This document shows, piece after piece, positions 37,190-48,700 of a DNA stretch of 64,000 nt. The stretch spans positions 23,359,120 to 23,423,119 of the forward strand of contig NC_088778.1 of NCBI RefSeq assembly GCF_954871325.1, given 5' to 3'. The notes below the pieces were generated by a model. The model was not told the DNA's origin and did no database searches. It saw nothing but the letters and a program-made list of their open reading frames with translations. Origin of the DNA: Gordionus sp. m RMFG-2023. Lineage: Eukaryota; Nematomorpha; Gordioida; Chordodea; Parachordodidae. A program made the translations under genes and the position numbers. How positions within the stretch are numbered: position 1 is the stretch's first letter; every line of letters begins with the position of its first letter.

Positions 37190-40100
37190 TAAGTTTTTTA
37201 AAATATAGACCTAAAATTTATTCATTAATAAAATAATATATAATTAAATATAATAATCATATGAAAAAATTATTACAATCTAAAACATAATTTAATGGAA
37301 ATATTTTAAAAAAAATTGTAGCAAATGGTACCAAGTCTAAACTATTATATATTATCTATATTTAATGCCTAAAAACAAGATAGATGGCTGCTAGTTATTA
37401 AATAAAAATAAGTATAAAAAGTATTACACTTAGTTCATAAAATATAAGTTATTGTTTAATCGTATGTAAAATAATAGCTTAAGCAAGATTATTATGTAAA
37501 AAATTAAATGACTCAACATCTATCATACTTTTTCAATCGATGGCAGAATTTTCGAGAATAGATTTATCATCCCGAAATCCTCTAGGAATTTTATTAATAA
37601 AAATTTCGTTTTTTTTTAAAATAAGTTTTCCTAGATTTTTATAATTACTGAATTAATTTTATACATTTGAAGAGAGACGAAATGTGTAAGAGTTCTATAA
37701 AAATAAAGTAGGGGATAGGGGTGAGTATAAGATTAAGCGTATAAGCATATATTGGGGTAGAGGGTAAGGGGGGGATAAAAAAAGGAAGGTAAGGGTAGGG
37801 TTTACATGACTATCTTGTCTGATAATATATTCATCAAAATAAATTTTGGAGCGTTATTTGATATAAATATAAATCAACTGGTCACACGGCATTTTAGTTT
37901 CCCATATAAGTACTCTAATTTTTTAAATATTTTATGGAATTTTAACTTATTTATATGAAAATTAAAATTGCATATCAACGGCTGATCTGCATAGAAAAAC
38001 ACAACTTGGCATTCTAGAATAAATCAAAAGATTTTATTATTTTAAAATATTTACATTGTGATCAATGACATATGTTTATAGAATAAGTTTATATAAGGAA
38101 AATAATAAGTTAAATTTGAATTTTTAATATAAAATAAAATAAATAAATGCAGAAATATAAATAGTGAAGAGGTCATTCGAAATTGGTTGTTATTTAATAA
38201 AATGTGATAAAAGTATGAATTTAATAAATCTGCCTATTGCAACATACCACTTTTTAAAATTCAAAACTACTTCTTGTTGTGTTAGTCAACTACTTGTCAT
38301 TGCTTGAATATCCAGATTCAATCTTTATCGTATTACGTAAATAATCTTATTAGTTGTGCCTCTCTTAGTTTTATCGAACTTTTTCGTATATTTGAATATT
38401 AATATGCGCTTGTTAACCATTATTTAATTTTGTTCAAAATTTAAATTTATCAGCCCATAACTTTTATCTTGAAAAACGTGTTACAACGTTTAGAATTAAC
38501 GTAAACTTGAGATTGAACAGTTAGGTTTTAGCTAGCACGATGGTTTATTATTATAGTTAAATATATCATATTTAGTTTTCTGCATATTTTACAAATATCA
38601 CGTTTTTTTAGAATTATACACCAATAATTCATAGCATATCGTCGCCTGAGAATTATATTATTCAATCACCATTTTTTCCAATTTTACAGGAGATCAATTA
38701 TAAAAATTCTTTATCTGTGTTTTAATTATTAGATATGTTTTCCTATTTTTTTTAAGTTTAGGATGTTATATTTAATAGTTTCTCATTACTTAATTTTAGT
38801 AGCGTTACTAGGAGGGGGGGGGGGTGCAGGGCTCTAGTCCCCTGAAATATTTGAAGAGACCCCTCAAAATTTGGATTTTTTTTGTATAACTTAAAAAAAA
38901 GTAAGTTACTAAAAAAGAAAAAAGTAACTTTAGATAATAGCTAAAAAATGTAATTATTTTAGGTAATGTTAGCAAAAAATAAATAAAGGTAATTTTGAAA
39001 ATAATTATAAAATTTTTTTTGAGATATATTTCTCAAAAAATGTTTTTTTATTATTCTAAAACTTGAGATAGAAAAAATACCAAATTTTATTTTTATTATC
39101 TAAGAAATATTATTTTATCTCCAAACAACTCATCTTTAAATTTAAAAAATATTATCAATGATAATAATTATTAATGTAAACAAGACAACATACTAATTTT
39201 TTTTACAATTTGAAATATAATATTTGAATGAAGTGGATAAAAAATTAATATATTCTTTAAATAATGATAAAAAATAATTTTATAAAACCATATAATCAGT
39301 TAAAATAACTCTTAATTCTATTTACGTAATGAAAGTGATTTAAAAAATAATATGCTGTTATGGCTTGACTATTTTTTTTAAATGGAATAATTTAATTTAA
39401 TAATAAGAAGAAATAGGGAGATAGAATTCATATATCTATAATTAATTTTATATGTTAAAGGTTTTAGACTTTTTGATATAAATAGATTAATATGTTTTCA
39501 AATAATAGATCTATCAAAAAAAATATATGATTTTTGATAAAAAGTCGAGATTAATCTAATTCTCAGGCGACGGTATGTTATATATTATCAAATTATTGTT
39601 TTCATCATATATTTGTTATTATCATATTTTTGCTCGTGCATATAAATTTGCTATATCGGCTTATATTGTTGTAGTTAGACAGGATATTATTGATAAAATA
39701 AATTTCATAATTTGTTTCGCGAGTTACCTGTGAGTCGTTCTCCCAGCATTGTTACCTCCATTATAAAGAAGTCAATAGTTCCTTCTCACTTCAATATATT
39801 TACAAATTTTTAGGTTGTAGTAATTTATTTTCTGAGGGGGGGGGGTTGGTCAGTGGGTAGCCCATTGCAATTTCTCCAATGTTAACCTCCATTCGGTCGT
39901 GGAATTAAAGTATTTTTAATTTTTAGCCTACCCAGGCCTTAATAAATTTATTAAGCCCGGCCCAGGTCCGTATTAAAAAAATTTTTAGGCACAAGCCCGG
40001 CTCATATCCAATATAAATTTCTCAAGCCCGACCCAAGCTGATTTTTAGTTTCAAAAAAATCAAGTCCGGTCTAAAACCATTTTCAAAAGATTTAATTTAT

Positions 40101-41400
40101 TAAATGCATTTATGCATTTATGCAATCATTTAGTTTACAATACTGAAATTTAAATTACTAGAAGAAAAGGATGAGCATATTTCTTAAAGTTAGCAGCTGT
40201 ATTAAATAAGCTAAATTTAAATTTAATAATTTTAAACTCAAGCCCAGCATAAAATTATTATAAAAAAAATAAAAACCCAGCCAATGCCAGATAGAAAATA
40301 TGATGGTCCATATCGGCCCAGCCTAGACCATGCAGGTCTCTGAGCTTGCTAAGTATCCATATATTTGAATTAAGTTTATCATCATTTTAATTTTTTATAT
40401 TATATATTTTTTAAAAATTATTTTTATATTCTTCCTAGTCTCCTTTTTATTCTATTAATATAGAATTTATGATTTAATACTTTTTTTATTTTATTGGTAA
40501 TCTTTTATTGTATCTAATTTTAAGTATCATTGAGATATCAATCAGAAGATACCATCTTTTTCCCCCGTCTGCCACCTTGATGGAAACCCAAGGTTATTGT
40601 CGTATTATTATTTAAAATTATTTATTTTTAAAAATTATTTTATTTAATATTTAACAAATTTTTAAATAGTCGCTTTTTTATATATCACGTGTAGCTCGTG
40701 ATCAAGTATAAAGGGGTTAGATTTTATAATTATTATGACTTTTATGATTTTTTTGAAATATATTTAGTCAATAAAATTTTGAGTTGTAAATTTATTAATT
40801 TTAGTTTTAAAGTTAATTGTTAGAGTTAAAAAATAACGTTGTATTGGTAGGTTTTTTTTATAGTGTATAATTATCATAGTTATAAGCTAGAAACAGAAAA
40901 TTTTATTATCAGAAAATATTTACATTGTGATATTTCTATATAAAAAGTTTAAGTTTATAGAAGGAAAATTATAGGTTAAATTTTAATGTTCTAATATAAT
41001 ATAAAATAAGTAAAAGTAGAAATATAAATCACGTAAAGGTCATTCAATATTACTTAATAAAATATGATTAAAAGTAAAAATTAAATCATTTGACTCCTGC
41101 AACAATCTATAAAAGTTCCCATGGTTGAAGTTCAGAAACAAAAAAATAAAAGGTTACGATTCGACTATGGATAAACTGATTAAATTTTAAAAGTTAGTTC
41201 TTGGTTTTAAGAAAAATACATAAAGTTTTTGGGTTTTAAATTTTTAAAATATTTATTTGAAATTTGTTTTAAATAAAAAGATAAAAAGATCGTAAAATGG
41301 TAAATTAATTCTATTGAATTTAAAAAATATATATTAGATACTATCATATTATTATAGTTATTTAAGATTTATCAGTAAAAATATGATTATAACTTGTAAA
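37190..41400. other. Gene-free repeat-rich stretch
   Basis: No gene seen. About 37980-38260 and 40870-41110 are diverged direct copies of one dispersed repeat (shared ATATTTACATTGTGAT and AGAAATATAAAT...AGGTCATTC). About 39925-40345 is a GCCC-rich dispersed element ending in GCAGGTCTCTGA. A G-rich block lies at 37715-37800, and G-runs near 38812 and 39835. Confidence 0.5.
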
Positions 41401-41460
41401 TAATATGTTTCTTAGCTATTCAATATTTAATTAAAATAAGATTTGATGTCTGTAAATATC

Positions 41461-41510
41461 AGTCCGGTCCCGGTCTAAGACCGATAGGACCGGACCGTTG
41501 ACCTTCACTA
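41461..41510. repeat. Terminus of a GGACCGG-rich dispersed element
   Basis: Ends CCGTTGACCTTCACTA. The same terminus recurs at 59157 and 62985, preceded each time by GGTCCGG/CCGGACC words. Read inward, TAGTGAAGGTCA looks like a DNA-transposon terminus; the opposite ends were not located. Confidence 0.5.
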
Positions 41511-41539
41511 GTGGTGAGTAAATAACGATGAATTACAAA

Positions 41540-42620
41540 GCATGAGAGATCAAAGTTTTATAAAAAAAATTAAAATACAATATAGGTATGGGGTAGAGTA
41601 GGTAAATTAAAAAAAATAATATATCGCCATAATATAAATGAGTGTCTATCAATAGCTTATTTATTGAACAGGAACAATGATAAATAATTCTCAAGTTATT
41701 TTTATAAGATAGGATAAAATAAAATATCACTCGGAGACGAAATGGCAAACTTAAAAAAAATTGAATCCTTATGAATAGATTTAGAATAACTTAAATAATA
41801 TAAGTATCGTAATATGTTATGTGATAAATGTGAAATCCTATTTAAATAATAAAAATAGAAAACCCCGTATCTAATGTTGTTAAACGGCTAAGTCGAGTCG
41901 ACTTAGGCTAAAATCTAGTCAAGTTTTGAGTCGCAAAACTCATTTCAATTTGAGCGGCTCAATGAGCCGCATGAGTCGGCTCGATGAGTCAGCTTTAAGT
42001 AAACAACTTTAACGAGTATAATATATAGAGGGACTCTGAAGCCGACTCATCGAGCCGACTCTGAAGCCGATTCATCGAGTCGACTCATGCGGCTCATTAA
42101 GCATTAATTTGAAATGAGTTTTGCGACTCCGACTTGAGTTCGGAGTCGTAAAAACTCGACTATTTAACAACACTACCCGTATCGTCCTTTTTATTGAGTT
42201 ATACAAAAAAATTAGCAGGAATATAAAGGAGTATTGTTAAAAAAGGTAAGATACTTAAGAATAGATATATACTTTTAATTAAATAAAAAAATTATTGTAA
42301 TATATATATCTTTTTTTAGAATAGATATAAATCCAATATAATATTATTTAAATAATAAAAATAATATATTATGTATATATTTGTGAGTTATACAAAATAA
42401 TCAGTAGGGATAATAAAGCATTGTTTGACCCGACAAAATGACAAGCTTTAAAAAATGTAGGATTTTTTAGAGTAGATATATAAATTTATTTAAATAATAA
42501 AAATAATGTAATATGTAATTTTTCTGTGAGTTATGCAAAATATTCATCAGAGATAAAAGGGCATATTGTTTGGCCCGACAAAATTTAAAATAGATATATA
42601 AATTTATTTAAAATTATAAA
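41540..42620. repeat. Diverged tandem repeat array, interrupted by a MITE
   Basis: Units of roughly 160-200 bp share GAGTTATACAAAA..A, GACAAAATG and AGATATATAAATTTATTTAAA. Three or four copies can be followed on the two sides of the element at 41874-42173. Confidence 0.5.
41874..42173. mobile_element. 300-bp palindromic TA-flanked MITE
   Basis: Flanked by TA (41872-41873 and 42174-42175). Ends ATGTTGTTAAACGGCT and ATTTAACAACAC. The inside is a nested palindrome built from GAGTCGACT, GAGCCGCATGAGTCGGCTC and related words, with long inverted arms such as AAACTCATTTCAA/TTGAAATGAGTTT. The ends tie it to the 216-bp family although the centre differs. Confidence 0.8.
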
Positions 42621-42626
42621 AAAATA

Positions 42627-43560
42627 TCATACTAAGTATTGTTTTTTATATTCGCATAAACCGGGATTAATCGGATATAACTCACGATACACCAAATTGG
42701 TTGTAGTTCTTGTTTTATCATTGTTCATAATCTTTAGTTTATGAGGAGAACAAAACTTCAATAGCTGTCCATGTGAAAAAATAGGATGAGGTGAATAGAT
42801 ACCAACTTTGTTCAACGTTTGTCCCTGAGCTTTAGTAGTTCATGACAAAAGCAGGTGTCACGGGAAATCGCGCTTAAAGGAAAATGGTAAGCCAGAATCA
42901 GTAGGAATTAAACTTATTCTAGGAATGAAAACTTTAATGCTGAGAAAGATACCAGAAACAAATTCCGCCTCAATTATATTTGGTCGCAAAGAGGTTATTA
43001 TCAATTTAGTCCAATTGCTCAAACTACAAGCAGAATTTAAATTACGCATTAAAATTATAGGTACACCGACTTTAGGTGAAAGTTTGTGAGGGTAATCCTG
43101 TTAAAGAGTTAAAAATTCAGTGGGATAAAAAGTCGCTTTTTCCTCGGTTATCTTTCATCAGCACATGTATACACAAATCTAGTGTTGTTAAACGGCTCGT
43201 TTTGAGCCGATTTCTAAAAACGGCTAACTCAATATTTCATCCAGAAAAATATTGCATAAGCCTCGAGATTGATAATATATGTTTAGACCTTTGTTCCTTC
43301 TATGAGTAAAATCTTCAGGCTTGCGTAATATTTTCTGGAAGAAATATTGAGTTAGCCGTTTTTAAAAATCGGCTCAAAACGAGCCATTTAACACCACTAT
43401 ATAAATCCCCAGGAAATGTGTTAATCAATTGAATATTTACGGAATTGACATTTATGTTTTTAGGGGCAAGGATGTCATTTTGAGCAAATAATGCAAGGTT
43501 AAGGAAGTATTGTTTTTGTCTATATCGTAAACAAAAGCAATAGGATCCAGAAGTTGTTTC
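42627..43560 (-). pseudogene. Relic of a Helitron PIF1-type helicase, interrupted by a MITE
   Basis: Minus-strand fragments in order: LAPKNINVNSVNIQLINTF and PGDLY (about 43520-43400), then after the MITE at 43182-43397, FNSLTGLPSQTF, RNLNSACSLSNWTKLI, VFIPRISLIPTDSGLPFSFKR (given in two parts: VFIPRISLIP, TDSGLPFSFKR), and NKVGIYSPHPIFSHGQLL. These correspond to the C-terminal part of PIF1-like helicases of Helitrons. Several stops and frameshifts separate them, so this is a dead copy. It is not obviously part of the Helitron fragment near 32000. Confidence 0.8.
43182..43397. mobile_element. 216-bp TA-flanked MITE nested in the Helitron relic
   Basis: TA at 43180-43181 and 43398-43399; ends GTGTTGTTAAACGGCTC and GAGCCATTTAACACCAC. 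Subterminal arms GAGCCGATTTCTAAAAACGG and CCGTTTTTAAAAATCGGCTC are near-perfect complements. The relic's helicase reading resumes on both sides, so the MITE inserted later than the Helitron. Confidence 0.9.
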
Positions 43561-44745
43561 AATATAATGTAATTTACTTGCACCTATAATTAAAATTTCA
43601 TATGACTCATATTGAATTTACATTAATACTGTTGATTGAATTTAGTAGAATGATTTGAAAAAAATAATCATTTTTTGATATCTAAAATACATATATATAA
43701 TTTATATCAATGCAATATAATTTAATTCCAATCTGCAAAATATTGTAATTAAAATTATATTATTTTTCATTTACTTGAATACTATTGAGTTTAATTTAGG
43801 ATAGAATGATTTGAAGAATTTATTTTTATTTTTTGATATCTAAAATACATATATAATTTGTTTCAATATAATAATTTACTCGCATACTTAATTAAATTCA
43901 TATGAGCCATTAGAATTGAGTTTACTTGAATACTTTGAATTTATATAGAATGATTTGAGATTTTTATTTTTATATTATTTATTTTATGAATTGATAAATA
44001 ATAAATAAATAAATACGTAACAATGACATGTCGTATCAATGCAATGTCATAGCGATGACATGACATCACAAATGACATAGCGAGGACATTGGAAATTGAA
44101 AATTATGATAGTATGTAATAAAATAGTTAATTTCTTTTAAAATATATTTGTTTTTATTGTGATTATTTAAAATTTATTTTATCAAGTGTTTTATATTTTA
44201 ATATAAAATATAAATTAATGTCTTATAAATTTATATATTTTATAAATAATTAAATTTTATTTATATATAAAAGTTTTTATATTTTATTTAATGTCTTATA
44301 AATTTATATATTTTATAAATAATTAAATTTTATTTATATATAAAAGTTTTTATATTTTAAATTAATAAGAATACAGCATTAAATATTTGAAATTATTATT
44401 TTATAGTTACTTAATTAGATATTTATATTATAGTCATCCAACGCTTAGATCAACCCCCAATCCTCAACTAGCAAGATTATATTTTATAATTAAATTACCT
44501 ATACTAAAGATATAATAAAAATATGATTTTTCTTGCATTAAATATCATTAAAAAGGTAAAAATATAAATAATTAATATAAATAAAAATTTAAAAAAATAT
44601 ATAACTTGAAAACATAATAGGATAGTACATAAAATATAATGGTAAGTAATATCCGTAAAAACCTCTATAAGCAAGCGAAACGGCTAATTTTTTTGAGAAT
44701 TTGAAAATGAATATTTTTTAAACTCTGCAAAATTAGAGAAACATC
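43561..44745. repeat. AT-rich tandem repeats
   Basis: About 43590-43960 holds two to three diverged units of about 180 bp (shared GATATCTAAAATACATATAT and ATAGAATGATTTGA). 44010-44095 has short AATGACAT-type repeats. 44215-44360 repeats a block of about 125 bp containing TTAATGTCTTATAAATTTAT. No gene seen. Confidence 0.6.
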
Positions 44746-44827
44746 GGCGTGTTCAGCGTCTACATGGCAGAAAATTTGATGGAGGCAACCCCCATCCCAA
44801 ATCTACCCCTACCCCCCTAAAAAAATT

Positions 44828-44846
44828 TCGCGGCCTTCGGCCGCGA
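44828..44846. repeat. GC-rich subterminal hairpin of the hAT element
   Basis: TCGCGGCC-TTC-GGCCGCGA, a perfect 8-bp stem with 3-nt loop in an otherwise AT-rich region, 75 bp inside the left end. Confidence 0.9.
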
Positions 44847-45112
44847 TATTTGCCTTAATCAAGAAAATCTTATATTAAGTCACTATTTATACCCTTACAA
44901 ACATTCAGACCTGCTTTGGAAAAAAAAATTTACAAACTGATAACTATTGTTACTATCCGTTTTCAATTAACTTATATTTAAGTAGGTAGTGCAATCTTTT
45001 CATAATTTGATTGATAATCAATTTATTTTCATAAAAATTAATATAATAGTATTAAATGAGATAACATATTTACATTACTATAAAAAAATATCAAAAATTT
45101 AGTAAAAAAATA

Positions 45113-45660
45113 TAAGATGAGTAATTTTAAAGAGGTATAGCTTGATTCTATAATTACTAATACCTTTATATTAAGTAAAAAAAACAAAATGAGTAATTTT
45201 AAAGAGGTATAGCTTGATTCTATAAATACTAATGCCTTTATATTAATTAAAAACATTCATATAGATATAACTATTATATAAAAAAAATTTTTATGTAAAT
45301 ATAACTTTTATATAAAATATTAGAATAAAGAATATAGTATATTTTGCACAAGAATTATAAAAACATTTATGTAAATATAACTATTATATAAAATATAAAA
45401 TGAATAGAGTATATTTTGCACTGGAAATATAAATTTTTTTATGTAAATATAACTTTTATATAAAATATGAGAAAAAAATGAATATAGTTGCACTGGAATT
45501 ATAAAAACATCTATGTAAATATAAGTTTTATATAAAATATTAAAATAAAATGAATATAATATATTTTGCACTGGAATTATAAAAACATTTATGTAAATAT
45601 AACTATTATAAAATATTTAAATAAAATGAATATACAATTATATTATGCACCGGACTAGAA
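45113..45660. repeat. Tandem repeats in the 3' part of the hAT element
   Basis: Two 71-bp units (GAGTAATTTTAAAGAGGTAT at 45118 and 45189), then about five units of roughly 70 bp containing ACATTTATGTAAATATAACT and TTTTGCACTGGAATTATAAA. Open frames over it are products of the AT-rich repeat. Confidence 0.8.
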
Positions 45661-45734
45661 TGATATAAAAAACTATTAAATTAAATTTACATTATTAAAA
45701 AGGCGTATATAATTAGCTGTGAAAAAGATATAAC

Positions 45735-48700
45735 TTATTTTATTAATAATTTAGTTAATCTTTTAGACGTAGATGCAAATCGCGTTATAATGTCGTCTAT
45801 TTTAAATCTTTCAAAAACATCAATTTCGCTGGATATTAGAAGTAAATTTTCTAAAAAGGGGTCAGAAATTTTATTCCGCATTCTAGTTTTATTTATTTTG
45901 ACTTTGCTCATCACTCTTTCGGCTGAACAAGAAGTAGTTGGTAGAGTCAATAAATATTTATATAATAAATATAAATTAGAATAAGAATTTAATTTATTTA
46001 AAAGACGATATGGTAGTATAAATGAATATTTTATCCATTTTTTTGTATTAATTATGTTATCGTTATTGATATCTTCCTCGGTTTCATCGTTTACAATACC
46101 TTTAATTATATATAATTTTAAATAAAATATCAATAAATTACTTTCATCAATATATAACCCATCATTCTTTTTTATTTTCAAAAGATCCTTGCAATAAATG
46201 ATTGCTTGTGAATCCAAATATAAAGATCGAAAATCATTATATTCACGAGCAATATCTTGAGCATTTAATTGGTAAGTATGACAAATTTGAGATATTTGCC
46301 ACCCTTCTATTCTATCATTGGCTATAATTCCAGCTGGTGTAAAAAGAGATATTTGAGATAAAAAATTTAAACAATCATAATTAAATCTTTCATTTAAATC
46401 ATTAATGATTGTATCAAGCACAGGGAAAAATATTTCCCTTTTATATCTATAATGCTAAATAATAATTTTAAATCTTTTTTTATTCAACTTGTTTTTTTTT
46501 TGTTTAACATAATTATTGAATGCTGTTTGATCAAATTTGAATATTGATTTTATATTATGCAATTCCGTTGTAACATTATTCTTTTTCAAATAACTGTTAG
46601 ATAAGGAATGCAATTTTAAAAAAATATTATCCCCATTAGCTACATTTTAAAATTATTTATAGAAATCGTAACTAATTTTAACCTCTTAGTCTTTGTAATT
46701 TATTTTTTGTGTGTTGTATTAATTTAGTTACCATAGCCAAATCATTACCAACTGCCTGCATTTCAATACAAGCCTCATGTGTGCATTTCAATATTTCTTT
46801 CAAAATAAATAGACTTAATATGAAATCTTCATCCTTAATTCTTGTTAATAATCCATCGGCAATAGAAGAGGTGCTTGGGTCATTAGAATCTTTTAATTCA
46901 TTTAATGATGCTATAATATGTTCATAAACATCTAAAAAAATTTCTACAGCTTTATAAGATGATGACCAATTTCTAAAAAAAGATAAGTTACATTAAAAAT
47001 ATTATATTTACCTTGTTGTATTTTTTATTCTTTTAAGAGATTTTTTAGACTTTGTCATTTGATATTTAACAAACACTCCTTGACGTCTTACCCCATTCAT
47101 GAAATTATATAACTCATCCAATATTCCCATTACCTTTTTCATTTCTATTTTGCATCCACAAACATGAGCAACTACTAAATTGAGCCTATGTGCATGGCAC
47201 CAAATATATATGGCTTTTGGAGCCTCTTTCAATATTAAAGCCTGCATTCCTTTGTATACTCCTCTCATATTCCCTGCACCATCCATACTTTGCCCAACCA
47301 TATAATCAAGAGGAAGACCAAGATCTTTGAACTTAGAAAAAACATGTTTCTTTATATTTTCCCCGGTGGTTTCTGATGTTGTAAAAACATGGATGATCCT
47401 TTCTACAGGATGTGGATGCGGATCATCTTCTATATATCTTACAAGTAAAGCAATGCATTCTTTTTTAGACACATCATATGTTCCATCTAATATGATGCTA
47501 TAGGCACAATTCTCTTTAATTTTTTGAATAATACATTTTATTATTTTTATCTTAATGACTTCAATAATTTTTTTCACATGGCCATATGACAATAAATTTA
47601 TATAAGGTCTTGAAATTTTATCTGATTTTTTTCTCCTCAATTTTTCGTTGTTATCAATGTATGCCCGTAAAGTTGGAACCGTTTTTGCCATTAATTTTAT
47701 GAGGCACATAAAATTACCTTCATTCGAATTAGTGCCCCAAAAGGCTATGTTACATTTTATAAGGTATATAATGGCATCAATAATATTATGAACTATATTA
47801 CGATTTTCCATTATTATATCAAGCCTATTTGATAGAAAATGATCTTGAATACGCTTATTTGCAAGCCAAGTCATGTTGGTGTATTCACAATCCTTATGAA
47901 TAGAAGATGACTCATGTCTCTCTAAGTCACGCTTAAAATTTTTCCAATTATTTACTCCAAGTTGAGTCCAAAAAGTATTGGATTTAGGGCCACCAAACAT
48001 AAGACAATAAAGACAAAAGACTTTGTCTAAAGTGGTGCTATAGGATAACCAATTTCTTGGTTTGAGGGAACCATCAATATTAACCTTTTTATAATAGGAT
48101 ATATTCATGCTCCTATTTAAAAGTAGAAATAATGGATGCGTAAAAATTAATAAAAATTAAATTTTTTAAAAACCTTTTGTGAGTAACAGGATATTGAAAT
48201 ATATTTGAACATGGCTGACATGGGCCTATGGAAATTATGAAATTAATCAAGATATTTGTCATTCTAAAGAATATGAAATGAAAAGGGTCATTAGGCTCCT
48301 TTTTTTTATATAATTGAATAATATTTGGGCCTTTAATGTTTGAAATATTTTGGCTTGCATTGGGATTGATAATTGGATGAAAAAAAGATATAATTGGGGA
48401 ATTTTCAATAACTTTGTGTGTTTGCTAATTATTATTAAAGAGTGTATAGTTTTATTTAAATTAAATACCTCATCATTCAAAATCAGCAGATCACTGGAAC
48501 TGGGCATTGTATGAGAAGATAATATAATTTGGGAATCTTCAGTAAAAGATTTGTGCTAATTATTAAATAAAGAATAATTAAAATTTGTTTATTCATGAAA
48601 ATATCTGAATATCCTCATTTATTCCCTTCAAAATTATAAAAGAAATCTTATTTAAATTAAGTACCTCATTATTCAAAATCAGCAGATCACTGGAACTGGG

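Noticed and set aside
45038-45571. Two Tyr/Ile/Phe-rich open frames on the minus strand
   Set aside because: They are produced by AT-rich tandem repeats downstream of the transposase stop and have no protein signature.
46422-46508. In-frame TAG ahead of the last transposase exon as a disabling mutation
   Set aside because: The TAG coincides with a splice acceptor; a 54-nt intron with a GTTAAA donor removes it and keeps phase 0.
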